Source: Oscillospiraceae bacterium (GTDB taxonomy: Bacteria; Bacillota; Clostridia; Oscillospirales; Ruminococcaceae). From it: a stretch of 64,000 nt of DNA. Numbering within the stretch: position 1 is the first letter of the stretch; every line of letters begins with the position of its first letter. The DNA lies in NCBI GenBank assembly GCA_014799385.1, contig JAAVIC010000003.1, forward strand, positions 33,701 to 97,700, written 5' to 3'. A program made the position numbers and the translations under genes. Below the pieces are notes generated by a model. That model saw nothing but the letters and a program-made list of their open reading frames with translations. It was not told where the DNA came from and did not search any database. Of the stretch, positions 9,343 through 16,139 are shown piece after piece.

Positions 9343-9378
9343 AATTCCCTCTCTAACAAATGATAATTTACAGTTATC
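9338..9378 (-). repeat. Inverted repeat, right copy (41 bp)
   Basis: Perfect reverse complement of 4129-4169. It carries the RBS (GAGAGGG) and start codon of the malQ-like gene. The sequence between it and the next promoter (9379-9481) has no convincing leftward -35/-10 pair. Confidence 0.95.
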
Positions 9379-9481
9379 TTATGTTGAGCGTATGGATTAT
9401 TCCATCCGAGAGAAGATAAGTTCACATATGCACATGCTAATGTTCTTTTGCGACGGCAACTATATTTTTACAAAGTAAATG

Positions 9482-9510
9482 TTGCATTTTCTCTGAGTTT
9501 GTGCTATTAT
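9482..9510 (+). promoter_or_regulatory. Promoter of the FAD-dependent reductase gene
   Basis: TTGCAT (9482-9487), a 17-base spacer and TATTAT (9505-9510). It reads rightward, away from the cassette. Confidence 0.65.
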
Positions 9511-9613
9511 ATAAATAATGGGACTTGTATTCCGAGTGAGGAAGAGTTTAAGCGGGAACCTAAACTCAGTGATTTCAATAAGTTAGATGATTAAATTTAT
9601 AGAGGATAATGAT

Positions 9614-10651
9614 ATGCTGTATGATGTAATAATTATCGGCGCGGGACCTGCGGGATGTACCGCCGCAAAAACGCTTTCCGAAAACGGATATAAGGTTATT
9701 TTGGTTGAAAAATTCAAGCTGCCGAGATATAAATCCTGTTCGGGACAGCTTATCAAGAAAAGTCTTGACTTGGTTCGCGAGTATTTTGGTGAAGATGTTC
9801 CCCAAAGTACGACCTGCGCTCCATCGGAAAATCGCGGAATGATATTCACCGATGATAAGGGTGAAACATTCCGTTTTGAGCAGCAAGGGCTTAATGTATG
9901 GAGAAGCACATTTGACAATTGGCTTGCCGAAAAAGCCGCGCAGTCAGGTGCGGAAATACGCGATAACACTTCGGCAATATTCGTATCGGAAAACAATGAC
10001 GGAACCGTCACGGTAACGCTGAAAGGCAAGAAAACCTACACCGAGCAGTCACGGTATGTTGTTGATTGCGAGGGAGCGGTCGGTGTTATCAAGCGCGGTT
10101 TGTTGAGCATTACACCGCAGTATATTCTTACTTTTCAGACATTCAATATGGGCAGCATTGATCTGGATCACCATTATTTTCACGCGTTCTTACAGCCCGA
10201 ATTATCCGAATATGACGCGTGGTTCAATGTCAAGGACGATCAGCTTGTGCTTGGGGTTGCCGTGAAAGATAAATGCAAAATCAAGGATTACTATGCGCGG
10301 TTCATATCATATATGGAGAAAAATTACGGACTGAAAATCGAAAAACAGCTCAAAATCGACAAGTGGATAATGCCGCATATTCGCCCCGATTACGCCATAA
10401 ATTACGGCATTGGCAGAGTGTTATTCGCGGGTGAGATAGCGGGATTTTTAAATCCTATGGGCGAGGGAGTTTCCGCCGCAATGGAGAGCGGACATCACGC
10501 GGCGGTTTCCGTAATAAATAATTTTGATGATCCCGATCTTGTCCTTTCCGAATACAAAGAAAAAACAAACCTGCTTTACGGATATATGAAGCGTCAATGG
10601 AATTTGATAGCGCGAATGACCGATACGTTTTCTGAAATGACAATCAAATAA
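9614..10651 (+). CDS. FAD-dependent oxidoreductase, geranylgeranyl-reductase-like
   Basis: A 345-aa flavoprotein. The N-terminal dinucleotide-binding motif is IIGAGPAGCTAAKTL, followed by the family block LPRYKSCSGQL, and the second FAD motif is RVLFAGEIAGFLNPMGEG (about residue 265-285). Members of this group include geranylgeranyl reductases and flavin-dependent halogenase or hydroxylase relatives; the substrate here is unknown. I chose the ATG at 9614 (AGAGG 8 bases upstream) over the in-frame ATG at 9587. It has its own promoter and a strong terminator, so it is monocistronic. GC is back to the chromosomal level. Confidence 0.8.
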   Translation: MLYDVIIIGAGPAGCTAAKTLSENGYKVILVEKFKLPRYKSCSGQLIKKSLDLVREYFGEDVPQSTTCAPSENRGMIFTDDKGETFRFEQQGLNVWRSTFDNWLAEKAAQSGAEIRDNTSAIFVSENNDGTVTVTLKGKKTYTEQSRYVVDCEGAVGVIKRGLLSITPQYILTFQTFNMGSIDLDHHYFHAFLQPELSEYDAWFNVKDDQLVLGVAVKDKCKIKDYYARFISYMEKNYGLKIEKQLKIDKWIMPHIRPDYAINYGIGRVLFAGEIAGFLNPMGEGVSAAMESGHHAAVSVINNFDDPDLVLSEYKEKTNLLYGYMKRQWNLIARMTDTFSEMTIK

Positions 10652-10685
10652 TACTGTTAATGGGTTATTATATCTTCCAAAATAT

Positions 10686-10720
10686 TAAGGCGGTGTCCGT
10701 ATGCACCGCCTTATTTTTAT
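10686..10720 (+). terminator. Rho-independent terminator
   Basis: A perfect 10-bp stem TAAGGCGGTG/CACCGCCTTA (10686-10695, 10704-10713) followed by TTTTTAT. It ends the FAD reductase transcript. Confidence 0.9.
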
Positions 10721-11302
10721 ATGCGCTTATTTGTCCGCCCATTACGCTCCCTGTTCTGCCGTTCTTCCTCGACAAGCCGCGAGATATAATCCCCTTGCGA
10801 AATATCATAATAGGTTTTGGCAATATCGGAATACAACTCACAAAGCTGTCTGCACCGCTCGAATTTTTCTTTGAGCGGTGCGCTTTTTTTGCACTGTTTC
10901 GGAGATTACATTTTTGAGATAGTCGTAATCGAAACGTGACCGAATATTGTGGTTTTCAAGTACCGTCCTATACATTTTAATCCGCAGTTCCTCGGCTGGT
11001 GTGGGTTGCTGCTTTTCCAAGAGCGCAAAATATTCCTCCGCTTGATTGGCAAGACCCGTGAGCGTATCTTGCTGTGTAGTGAGCGTATTCAGCTCCTGCC
11101 GTTCTTTTTCAACTTCATACCGAAGATGTTCAATTTTTCCCTCGACCTCTCCGATAGAGCGGAGATTGTCGCGATTGATGATTGTGAGCTGCGTCGACAG
11201 GAGGACTTGGTTCTCAATGAAGAAAATAATAAAAGATATTCGTTGGCGTCTAAGATGCGCCCGACAGTCCTTGATGATATCAAAAGAAGCTAAAAACTCC
11301 AT
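10717..11302 (-). pseudogene. Relaxase/mobilisation protein C-terminal remnant, frameshifted
   Basis: A minus-strand coiled-coil-rich frame (11302 to 10838; for example LANQAEEYFALLEKQQ and PAEELRIKMYRTVLENHNI) resembles the C-terminal region of MobA/relaxase proteins of clostridial conjugative elements. It stops after RAVQTAL. Shifting frame at the run of seven A residues (minus strand, near 10890) restores the expected tail: CRQLCELYSDIAKTYYDISQ, then GDYISRLVEEERQNRE, ending at 10717. The nickase domain is absent. I read this as a decayed fragment of a mobile element. The N-terminal 40 residues of the frame may not be genuine. Confidence 0.7.
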
Positions 11303-11347
11303 TGTTATATTAAACAGCAGGATTATTTGCTGCTGTTGGAACGAAAA

Positions 11348-11866
11348 TCAATTAAAGGATACCTGAACGTTCCCGCTCCCGAGAGCCGCCGCCAGTCCGT
11401 TGGGACCGTCAATTTTTCCAATCGGAGTGTAGCTGTATGAGGTCGAAAAGCTATCGTAAAAAATCACAAGACAGTCGCTGCCGTACAGCATAATATCTCC
11501 CGTATTTATTCCCGATGGTCTGCTTGAATTTTTGGGCAGACCTTCGGGAAGATAATAATACTTTTCGTTGCCGTTAAGCTCGCTCATATCCAACGTGAGC
11601 GGCAGCCGTTCCTTAAATGCTCTTGCCGTTTCATTGTCATAAAGCGTTGCGGAAAATGCGCGCCCGTTTACAGTAATTTTGATTTCCAAATCGTCTTCCT
11701 CCTTAATGTCAGATTCTGCGGTATTGATTGTCCCCGATGAGGTTTGATCGGTTGTTTGATAATAGTTGCTATTCGAGAAGTCCGGAACGCTTGAATCGGT
11801 ATCGCCTGATTTGTTGCACCCGTTCATCATTACAATCGCCAAAAATATAATCAGCAGTCTTTTCAT
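11348..11866 (-). CDS. Lipoprotein with cyclophilin-like fold
   Basis: 172 aa starting at the ATG at 11866 (RBS GGAGG). It has a lipoprotein signal MKRLLIIFLAIVMMNGC with the lipobox cysteine at residue 17, then a Ser/Thr/Asp-rich linker and a domain beginning ITVNGRAFSATLYDN and containing TGDIMLYGSDCLVIFYDSF. This matches my memory of the cyclophilin_like (TM1367-type) family rather than a true PPIase. It is predicted to be anchored outside the membrane; the function is unknown. It follows the DUF3737 gene by 26 bases on the same strand and is probably in the same operon. Confidence 0.7.
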   Translation of the reverse strand: MKRLLIIFLAIVMMNGCNKSGDTDSSVPDFSNSNYYQTTDQTSSGTINTAESDIKEEDDLEIKITVNGRAFSATLYDNETARAFKERLPLTLDMSELNGNEKYYYLPEGLPKNSSRPSGINTGDIMLYGSDCLVIFYDSFSTSYSYTPIGKIDGPNGLAAALGSGNVQVSFN

Positions 11867-11892
11867 ATCGACCTCCACTATCGGTACGAGTT

Positions 11893-12744
11893 CTAGGCAC
11901 AGCAGCACTCACTGCAAATAATTACCTCGCCGCTCGAATTTTCATCATCGCGTATAATTTCACCTACGCTTGGCGCGTAAATATGTCCCGAAAGCGGATT
12001 TTTCACGCTCATTATCGGTGTTGTAACGCAAGCCTCCACCTCGGATTTTTCAAAGCTCAGATCGGTATCGATCATCTCGCAGTCGATAAGCTTCAATCTC
12101 TTGCAGTAGCAAAGCGGCTGAGTTCCGATTATCCTACAGTTTTCAAAGGTTACATTTTCGCAGTACCACGCGAGATATTCTCCCTTGACAACGCTGTTTT
12201 TTACGGTAACGTTTTTCGCGTGCCAGAACGCGTCCTTGGTATCGAAAACGCAGTTCTCAAACGTGGAATCTTCGATATACTGGAACGAATATTTTCCCTT
12301 GAATTTAACATTGTTAAACCTCAAATCGGACGACCTCATCATAAAATATTCACTCTCGGCGGTGCAGTCTGTCATTTCAAGACCGTTTACCGACCAGCCA
12401 AATTCGGGGGAAATAATATCACAATTGCGCATTACAACGTTTGAGCACTCGCGGAGCGCCTTAATGCCGTGCAGCTTTGTATCGGTGATCTCAATATCGT
12501 GAGAATACCACAGTGCCGCTCTGCAAAGCTCGGTCATTTCCGAATCGGATATTTTCAGCTTGGTATCGTGCCAGAACGGATAACGCAGATTGAAAAAGCA
12601 GTTCTCCGCCGCGATGTTCTTACATTCCTTTAACGCGCTCTCGCCGTCTGCGGGACCGTCAAATTTGCAGCCGCGAGCAATAATATCCCGCTCTCCGTAT
12701 AACGCTCTTTCCTCGTCAAAGGTTTTATTTGTAATCGTTCTCAT
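11893..12744 (-). CDS. DUF3737 family pentapeptide/beta-helix-like protein
   Basis: A 283-aa protein rich in short repeats of the type N-V-x-x-x-N-C (ALKECKNIAAENCFF, CENVTFENCRII), giving a right-handed beta-helix pattern with many Cys, Phe and Trp residues. It ends in CSECCCA. This is recognisable as DUF3737, a widespread but uncharacterised family in gut Firmicutes. Its ATG overlaps the TGA of the 76-aa gene upstream (ATGA at 12741-12744), so they are translationally coupled. Probably controlled by the divergent LysR regulator. Confidence 0.8.
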   Translation of the reverse strand: MRTITNKTFDEERALYGERDIIARGCKFDGPADGESALKECKNIAAENCFFNLRYPFWHDTKLKISDSEMTELCRAALWYSHDIEITDTKLHGIKALRECSNVVMRNCDIISPEFGWSVNGLEMTDCTAESEYFMMRSSDLRFNNVKFKGKYSFQYIEDSTFENCVFDTKDAFWHAKNVTVKNSVVKGEYLAWYCENVTFENCRIIGTQPLCYCKRLKLIDCEMIDTDLSFEKSEVEACVTTPIMSVKNPLSGHIYAPSVGEIIRDDENSSGEVIICSECCCA

Positions 12745-12971
12745 ACCGAGTTCTCCTTTGTCATTTGGTATACAAGATAGTCCAGACAGTCTATCCGCTT
12801 CTGCTCCTTGTGAAGATTATTCAGCAGCGAACGTCTGTGCGCTTCCAGCAGCTTTAATTCTTTGGAGATGTTATCCTTCCGAAAATCCTCCATAAATTCC
12901 GAAATAAAGCTCTGTCCGCAACCCGCGTCTATCAGATTTTGCACGATAGATTTTTCGTCATTGATGTTCAT
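12741..12971 (-). CDS. Small helical protein, DUF3737-associated
   Basis: 76 aa, highly charged and helical (LLEAHRRSLLNNLHKEQKRIDCLDYLVYQM). Small proteins of this kind commonly precede DUF3737 genes and may act with them; the function is unknown. First gene of a minus-strand operon with TAGGAG as RBS and a good promoter at 13014-13042. Confidence 0.75.
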   Translation of the reverse strand: MNINDEKSIVQNLIDAGCGQSFISEFMEDFRKDNISKELKLLEAHRRSLLNNLHKEQKRIDCLDYLVYQMTKENSV

Positions 12972-13013
12972 AAAATCAACTCCTAAAATATGTAAGCCTG
13001 TTGTTCTGTTTAT

Positions 13014-13042
13014 ATTATAGCATACTCGTTGATAAATAGCAA
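13014..13042 (-). promoter_or_regulatory. Promoter of the DUF3737 operon
   Basis: On the minus strand: TTGCTA (13042-13037), 17 bases, TATAAT (13019-13014). It diverges from the LysR promoter 27 bases away, so one LysR site could control both. Confidence 0.75.
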
Positions 13043-13069
13043 ATACTTATATCAAATATTAAAATATGC

Positions 13070-13098
13070 TTGACAGTTATATACAATTGTAGTATAAT
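13070..13098 (+). promoter_or_regulatory. Consensus promoter of the LysR gene
   Basis: TTGACA (13070-13075), a 17-base spacer and TATAAT (13093-13098): a full sigma-A consensus, so repression, probably autorepression, is likely. Confidence 0.85.
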
Positions 13099-13120
13099 AT
13101 AAAAACAGGGGAGGGACATT

Positions 13121-14020
13121 ATGGAACTGAGAGTATTGCAGTATTTTCTTGCGGTAACGCGCGAACAGAGTATCTCCGGGGCGGCGGAATCGCTGTATCT
13201 TTCGCAGCCAACACTTTCGCGCCAGCTAAAGGAGCTTGAAGAAGAACTCGGCAAGCAGCTCTTTATACGCGGCAGCAGACGCATTACCTTGACCGAGGAG
13301 GGTATGATATTACGAAAGCGCGCCGAGGAGATAATAGAACTTGTGAAAAGAGCCGAGGACGAAATAACGCAGTCCGATGAAACGATAGCGGGGGATATTA
13401 CTGTCGGCACAGGAGAAACTGACGGTCTGCGTTTCCTTGCAAGAGCCGCGCGCAGTCTGCAAACCGATTATCCGCTTATTCATCTCAATATAATAAGCGG
13501 CGACAAGGCAAGAGTTATGGAGGAACTTGACAGGGGACTTATAGATTTTGGAATTGTTTTCGGTGATATTGATACTTCAAAATACGAGTTTATACGGCTT
13601 CCGCACAAGGACATCTGGGGAGTGATGATGCGGCGGGATTCTCCGCTTGCCCAAAAGCGGGAGATCACCGCCGATGATCTTATCGACAAGCCGTTGATAA
13701 TATCCAGGCAGTCTTTTCATGATTCCGCGTTTCGGGAATTTTTCCGGTGCGATCAAGAAAAACTGAATGTAGTTGCAACGTATAATCTGTTGTTTAACGG
13801 TTCAATAATGGTTGATGAGGGAATGGGATATGCCATCTGCCTTGACAAAATAATCAATGTATCGGGCGACAGCAGCCTGTGCTTTCGACCCTTGTCGCCG
13901 ATAATGGAAGCAAGTATGAACATCATATGGAAGAAATATCAGGTACATTCAAAAGCCATAGAAAAATTCTTGGAAAGAATCCGTAGCGAAACCGCTGCGG
14001 CGGAAAGCGCAAGTTCCTGA
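13121..14020 (+). CDS. LysR-type transcriptional regulator
   Basis: A 299-aa LTTR. The N-terminal winged helix-turn-helix is typical (MELRVLQYFLAVTREQSISG, SQPTLSRQLKELEEELGKQL, about residues 1-60), followed by a linker helix and a periplasmic-binding-like effector domain with two lobes (about 90-290). RBS GGGGAGGG. Divergent from the 76-aa/DUF3737/lipoprotein operon, which is therefore its likely target besides its own promoter. The effector ligand cannot be told from sequence. Confidence 0.92.
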   Translation: MELRVLQYFLAVTREQSISGAAESLYLSQPTLSRQLKELEEELGKQLFIRGSRRITLTEEGMILRKRAEEIIELVKRAEDEITQSDETIAGDITVGTGETDGLRFLARAARSLQTDYPLIHLNIISGDKARVMEELDRGLIDFGIVFGDIDTSKYEFIRLPHKDIWGVMMRRDSPLAQKREITADDLIDKPLIISRQSFHDSAFREFFRCDQEKLNVVATYNLLFNGSIMVDEGMGYAICLDKIINVSGDSSLCFRPLSPIMEASMNIIWKKYQVHSKAIEKFLERIRSETAAAESASS

Positions 14021-14080
14021 GAATGGGCGCATTTGACTGAATCGCACCATGTATTGCTCATCATTCCGCATTAAACAAGA

Positions 14081-14135
14081 AAACCGCCCTGCGGCAGCCG
14101 TTAAAGCCGGTCGCAGAGCGGTTTATGATTTTTTC
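14081..14135. terminator. Bidirectional terminator between LysR and anti-sigma genes
   Basis: An imperfect stem of about 18 bp (AAACCGCCCTGCGGC... with ...GTCGCAGAGCGGTTT, 14081-14124) followed by ATGATTTTTTC on the plus strand and preceded by a pyrimidine-rich run in the minus direction. It lies between convergent genes. Confidence 0.75.
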
Positions 14136-14156
14136 AACAGTGACTGCATTCTATTG

Positions 14157-15524
14157 TTAAATACCTATGGGAATGGTATTGACGTTTTGAATCGCCATCT
14201 TTTCGCGTGTGGTGTACAGCCTTACGATTTCGATAAACTCCTCCTCGGTAACGTTTCTCGCGGTGATTTTGAATCCGCACTGTTGTCCGCTGTCCCCCAG
14301 CGTAAACGCGGCGGAATATTGTTTTCCGTTGTAGTAGAGATATACATACAGATTGTTGATAACGGACATTTCATCACCGTCACGCGGACAGCCCCCAAAG
14401 TCCGGAATTTCATCGCCCCTATCCACCGCGATGTTTACGCTTTTTTCTCCCAGCGTCCATGCAAAATCGTTCTGAGTCCAATATGGTCTGTACCACGCGG
14501 CAAAGCCATCGTTACCCTCATCAATGTACGTTCCGTACTTGTTCTGCTTCATAGTCCATTCGGGATATTCAGCCGAAAATGCGTCGACCTTATAGCCGTA
14601 GTAGCGGCATATTCCCTCAAGCGTGTACTCGTCAAAATCATCGGGATTCATCTCTTGCTCAAAGGTTTTTGCATATCCGCCGTCACCGTTATTGAACACG
14701 ATATTTTCGGGCTTGGATGTTATTTTTTCATTGCCGCCAACTCCCGTGTAGTCGGTATACAGCTCCACGATTTTAATAAATTCGTCCTCGGTAACTCCGC
14801 CCTTTGCGGTTATCTCAAATCCGCACCTGCCGTACATAAATCTCGCGTAGTACGAATCAATAGGTTCGCTATTGGGATACTTCCCTGCGAAGTGATAAAG
14901 CGTTACATCGACATTGTTGATTACCGAAACCGCGTCATCGCCAAATTCCCAAATCACGCAGTGTATCGGAAGTCCGCCCATATTCACCTCAACGCTTATT
15001 TCTTTTTCGTCGAGCTTCCACCAGAGGGTGTTTTGCCGGTAATACGGGTTATATGCCCCGGACGAACTTTCCGTGGATTCGCCCCTTTCCGCGTAGATTC
15101 CCAGCTTATTGTAATTCATAGTCCATTCGGGATATTTCTCCGAAAACGCGTCAATTTTCAAGCCGTAGTAGTTGTTCATTTCTTCAAGCGTGAACTCCTC
15201 GAAATCATTCGGATTTATATAGATATCCGCCTGAGCCGTTGCGGGAGAGCCGTCATTGAACACTATATTATCGGGTCTCGGGTTCGGAGATTGGTTCGCG
15301 CCCAACTCGGCTCCCGATGCGATCTCATCCACTTCACCTATTAATGGATGTACATACTTCCCTTTGGTTGGTGTGTTTGCTAACACAGCGATTCCGACAA
15401 TCCCCGCGGCAGCCACACTCGGAATACCGATTCTCATCGTGTTCCTCCGCAGTCTTTTGCGGTTTATAAGCTCCTTATCGCGGCGGGCAATAACGTCCCG
15501 CGTCATTTCTTCATAAGTTTTCAT
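14157..15524 (-). CDS. Membrane anti-sigma-like protein with duplicated extracellular domain
   Basis: 455 aa. A short basic cytoplasmic N-terminus (residues 1-32), one transmembrane helix (about 33-52, IGIPSVAAAGIVGIAVLA) and then two homologous extracellular domains. Each opens with PDNIVFNDG or PENIVFNNG, then ...NPDDFDEYTLE, YYG.KIDAFSEKYPEWTM and ...FIKIVELYT. The ATG at 15524 is preferred (AGGGG 7 bases upstream) over the in-frame TTG. It overlaps the 3' end of the ECF sigma gene by 14 bases, so it probably acts as its membrane-bound partner, although no classical zinc-binding ZAS motif is visible. No specific family is recognised for the repeated domain. Confidence 0.75.
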   Translation of the reverse strand: MKTYEEMTRDVIARRDKELINRKRLRRNTMRIGIPSVAAAGIVGIAVLANTPTKGKYVHPLIGEVDEIASGAELGANQSPNPRPDNIVFNDGSPATAQADIYINPNDFEEFTLEEMNNYYGLKIDAFSEKYPEWTMNYNKLGIYAERGESTESSSGAYNPYYRQNTLWWKLDEKEISVEVNMGGLPIHCVIWEFGDDAVSVINNVDVTLYHFAGKYPNSEPIDSYYARFMYGRCGFEITAKGGVTEDEFIKIVELYTDYTGVGGNEKITSKPENIVFNNGDGGYAKTFEQEMNPDDFDEYTLEGICRYYGYKVDAFSAEYPEWTMKQNKYGTYIDEGNDGFAAWYRPYWTQNDFAWTLGEKSVNIAVDRGDEIPDFGGCPRDGDEMSVINNLYVYLYYNGKQYSAAFTLGDSGQQCGFKITARNVTEEEFIEIVRLYTTREKMAIQNVNTIPIGI

Positions 15525-16062
15525 ATTCAAACCCCTCTTTCACAAGCTCGTCCTTGAGAGCGTTCCGCGCGCGGTACACAAGCGTTTCCACAGCATGGAC
15601 GCTCTTTTTCATAATCGCGGCGGTCTCCTTGTTGGACAGCTCCTCGAAATACGTCAGCCACAGAATCTGCGCGTATTCGGGCTTTAGTTTTCCCAACGCG
15701 CGGTGAACCTGCGCCTTTCGTTCCTCCTTTATATAAGCCGCCTCAAGGGATTCCGTTTCTGTGGAAATATCGTCTATTTCCTCGGGCGGCGCATAACTTT
15801 TTTGTTTCTTCAGGTAATCCAGCGCGACATTCCGCCCGATAGCATACAGAAACGTCTTAAACGAAGATTTCCCCGAAAACCGCGGCTTTTTGACCGCCAG
15901 CTTCACGAACGTATCCTCGCACAGCTCTTCGGCGACACGCAAATTCCGTACAAAGCTGTTCAGGTACAAAATCAGCCCGTTCTTATAGTCACGGATTATA
16001 TTTTCCAAACCAATATCGTCACCTGTCAGATAACGGCGGTAGCTACTTTCACCGTTGTCCAT
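15511..16062 (-). CDS. ECF sigma-70 family RNA polymerase sigma factor
   Basis: 183 aa with regions 2 and 4 only. Region 2 has ILYLNSFVRNLRVAEELCED and SSFKTFLYAIGRNVALDYLKK (about 30-85); region 4 has ALGKLKPEYAQILWLTYFEE and ELSNKETAAIMKKSVHAVETL (about 125-170). It should direct RNA polymerase to stress or envelope promoters and be held by the membrane protein encoded by the overlapping downstream gene. RBS AAGGAGGTGG. The upstream sequence on the minus strand has a GGTTTTTGG...GTCTAAT pair that could be an autoregulated ECF promoter; this is only a guess. Confidence 0.9.
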   Translation of the reverse strand: MDNGESSYRRYLTGDDIGLENIIRDYKNGLILYLNSFVRNLRVAEELCEDTFVKLAVKKPRFSGKSSFKTFLYAIGRNVALDYLKKQKSYAPPEEIDDISTETESLEAAYIKEERKAQVHRALGKLKPEYAQILWLTYFEELSNKETAAIMKKSVHAVETLVYRARNALKDELVKEGFEYENL

Positions 16063-16119
16063 AAATCCACCTCCTTTTACCTATTAGACTAACCGAATAC
16101 CAAAAACCTCACAGAAAAT

Positions 16120-16139
16120 CCGCGCCTTTTACAGCGCGG
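16120..16139 (-). terminator. Terminator overlapping the stop codon of the TerB-domain gene
   Basis: Stem CCGCGC/GCGCGG (16120-16125 with 16134-16139), followed on the minus strand by ATTTTCT. It overlaps the TAA of the TerB-domain gene. Confidence 0.6.

Larger units (their letters stand above)
4129..9378. mobile_element. Putative invertible cassette bounded by a 41-bp inverted repeat
   Basis: A 5.25-kb AT-rich segment with perfect 41-bp inverted copies at 4129-4169 and 9338-9378. It contains two inward-facing two-gene operons. Each repeat copy includes the RBS and start codon of the first gene of its operon. A good promoter is seen only on the left flank. Inversion would place the malQ-like operon under that promoter and disconnect the ATPase operon. 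A tyrosine recombinase gene lies 560 bp to the left. Inversion itself is inferred from this arrangement. Confidence 0.7.

Noticed and set aside
14049-15344. 431-codon plus-strand open frame opposite the anti-sigma-like gene
   Set aside because: It is the antisense shadow of a coding strand with membrane helix, duplicated domains and a good RBS; the plus frame has no RBS or recognisable motif.
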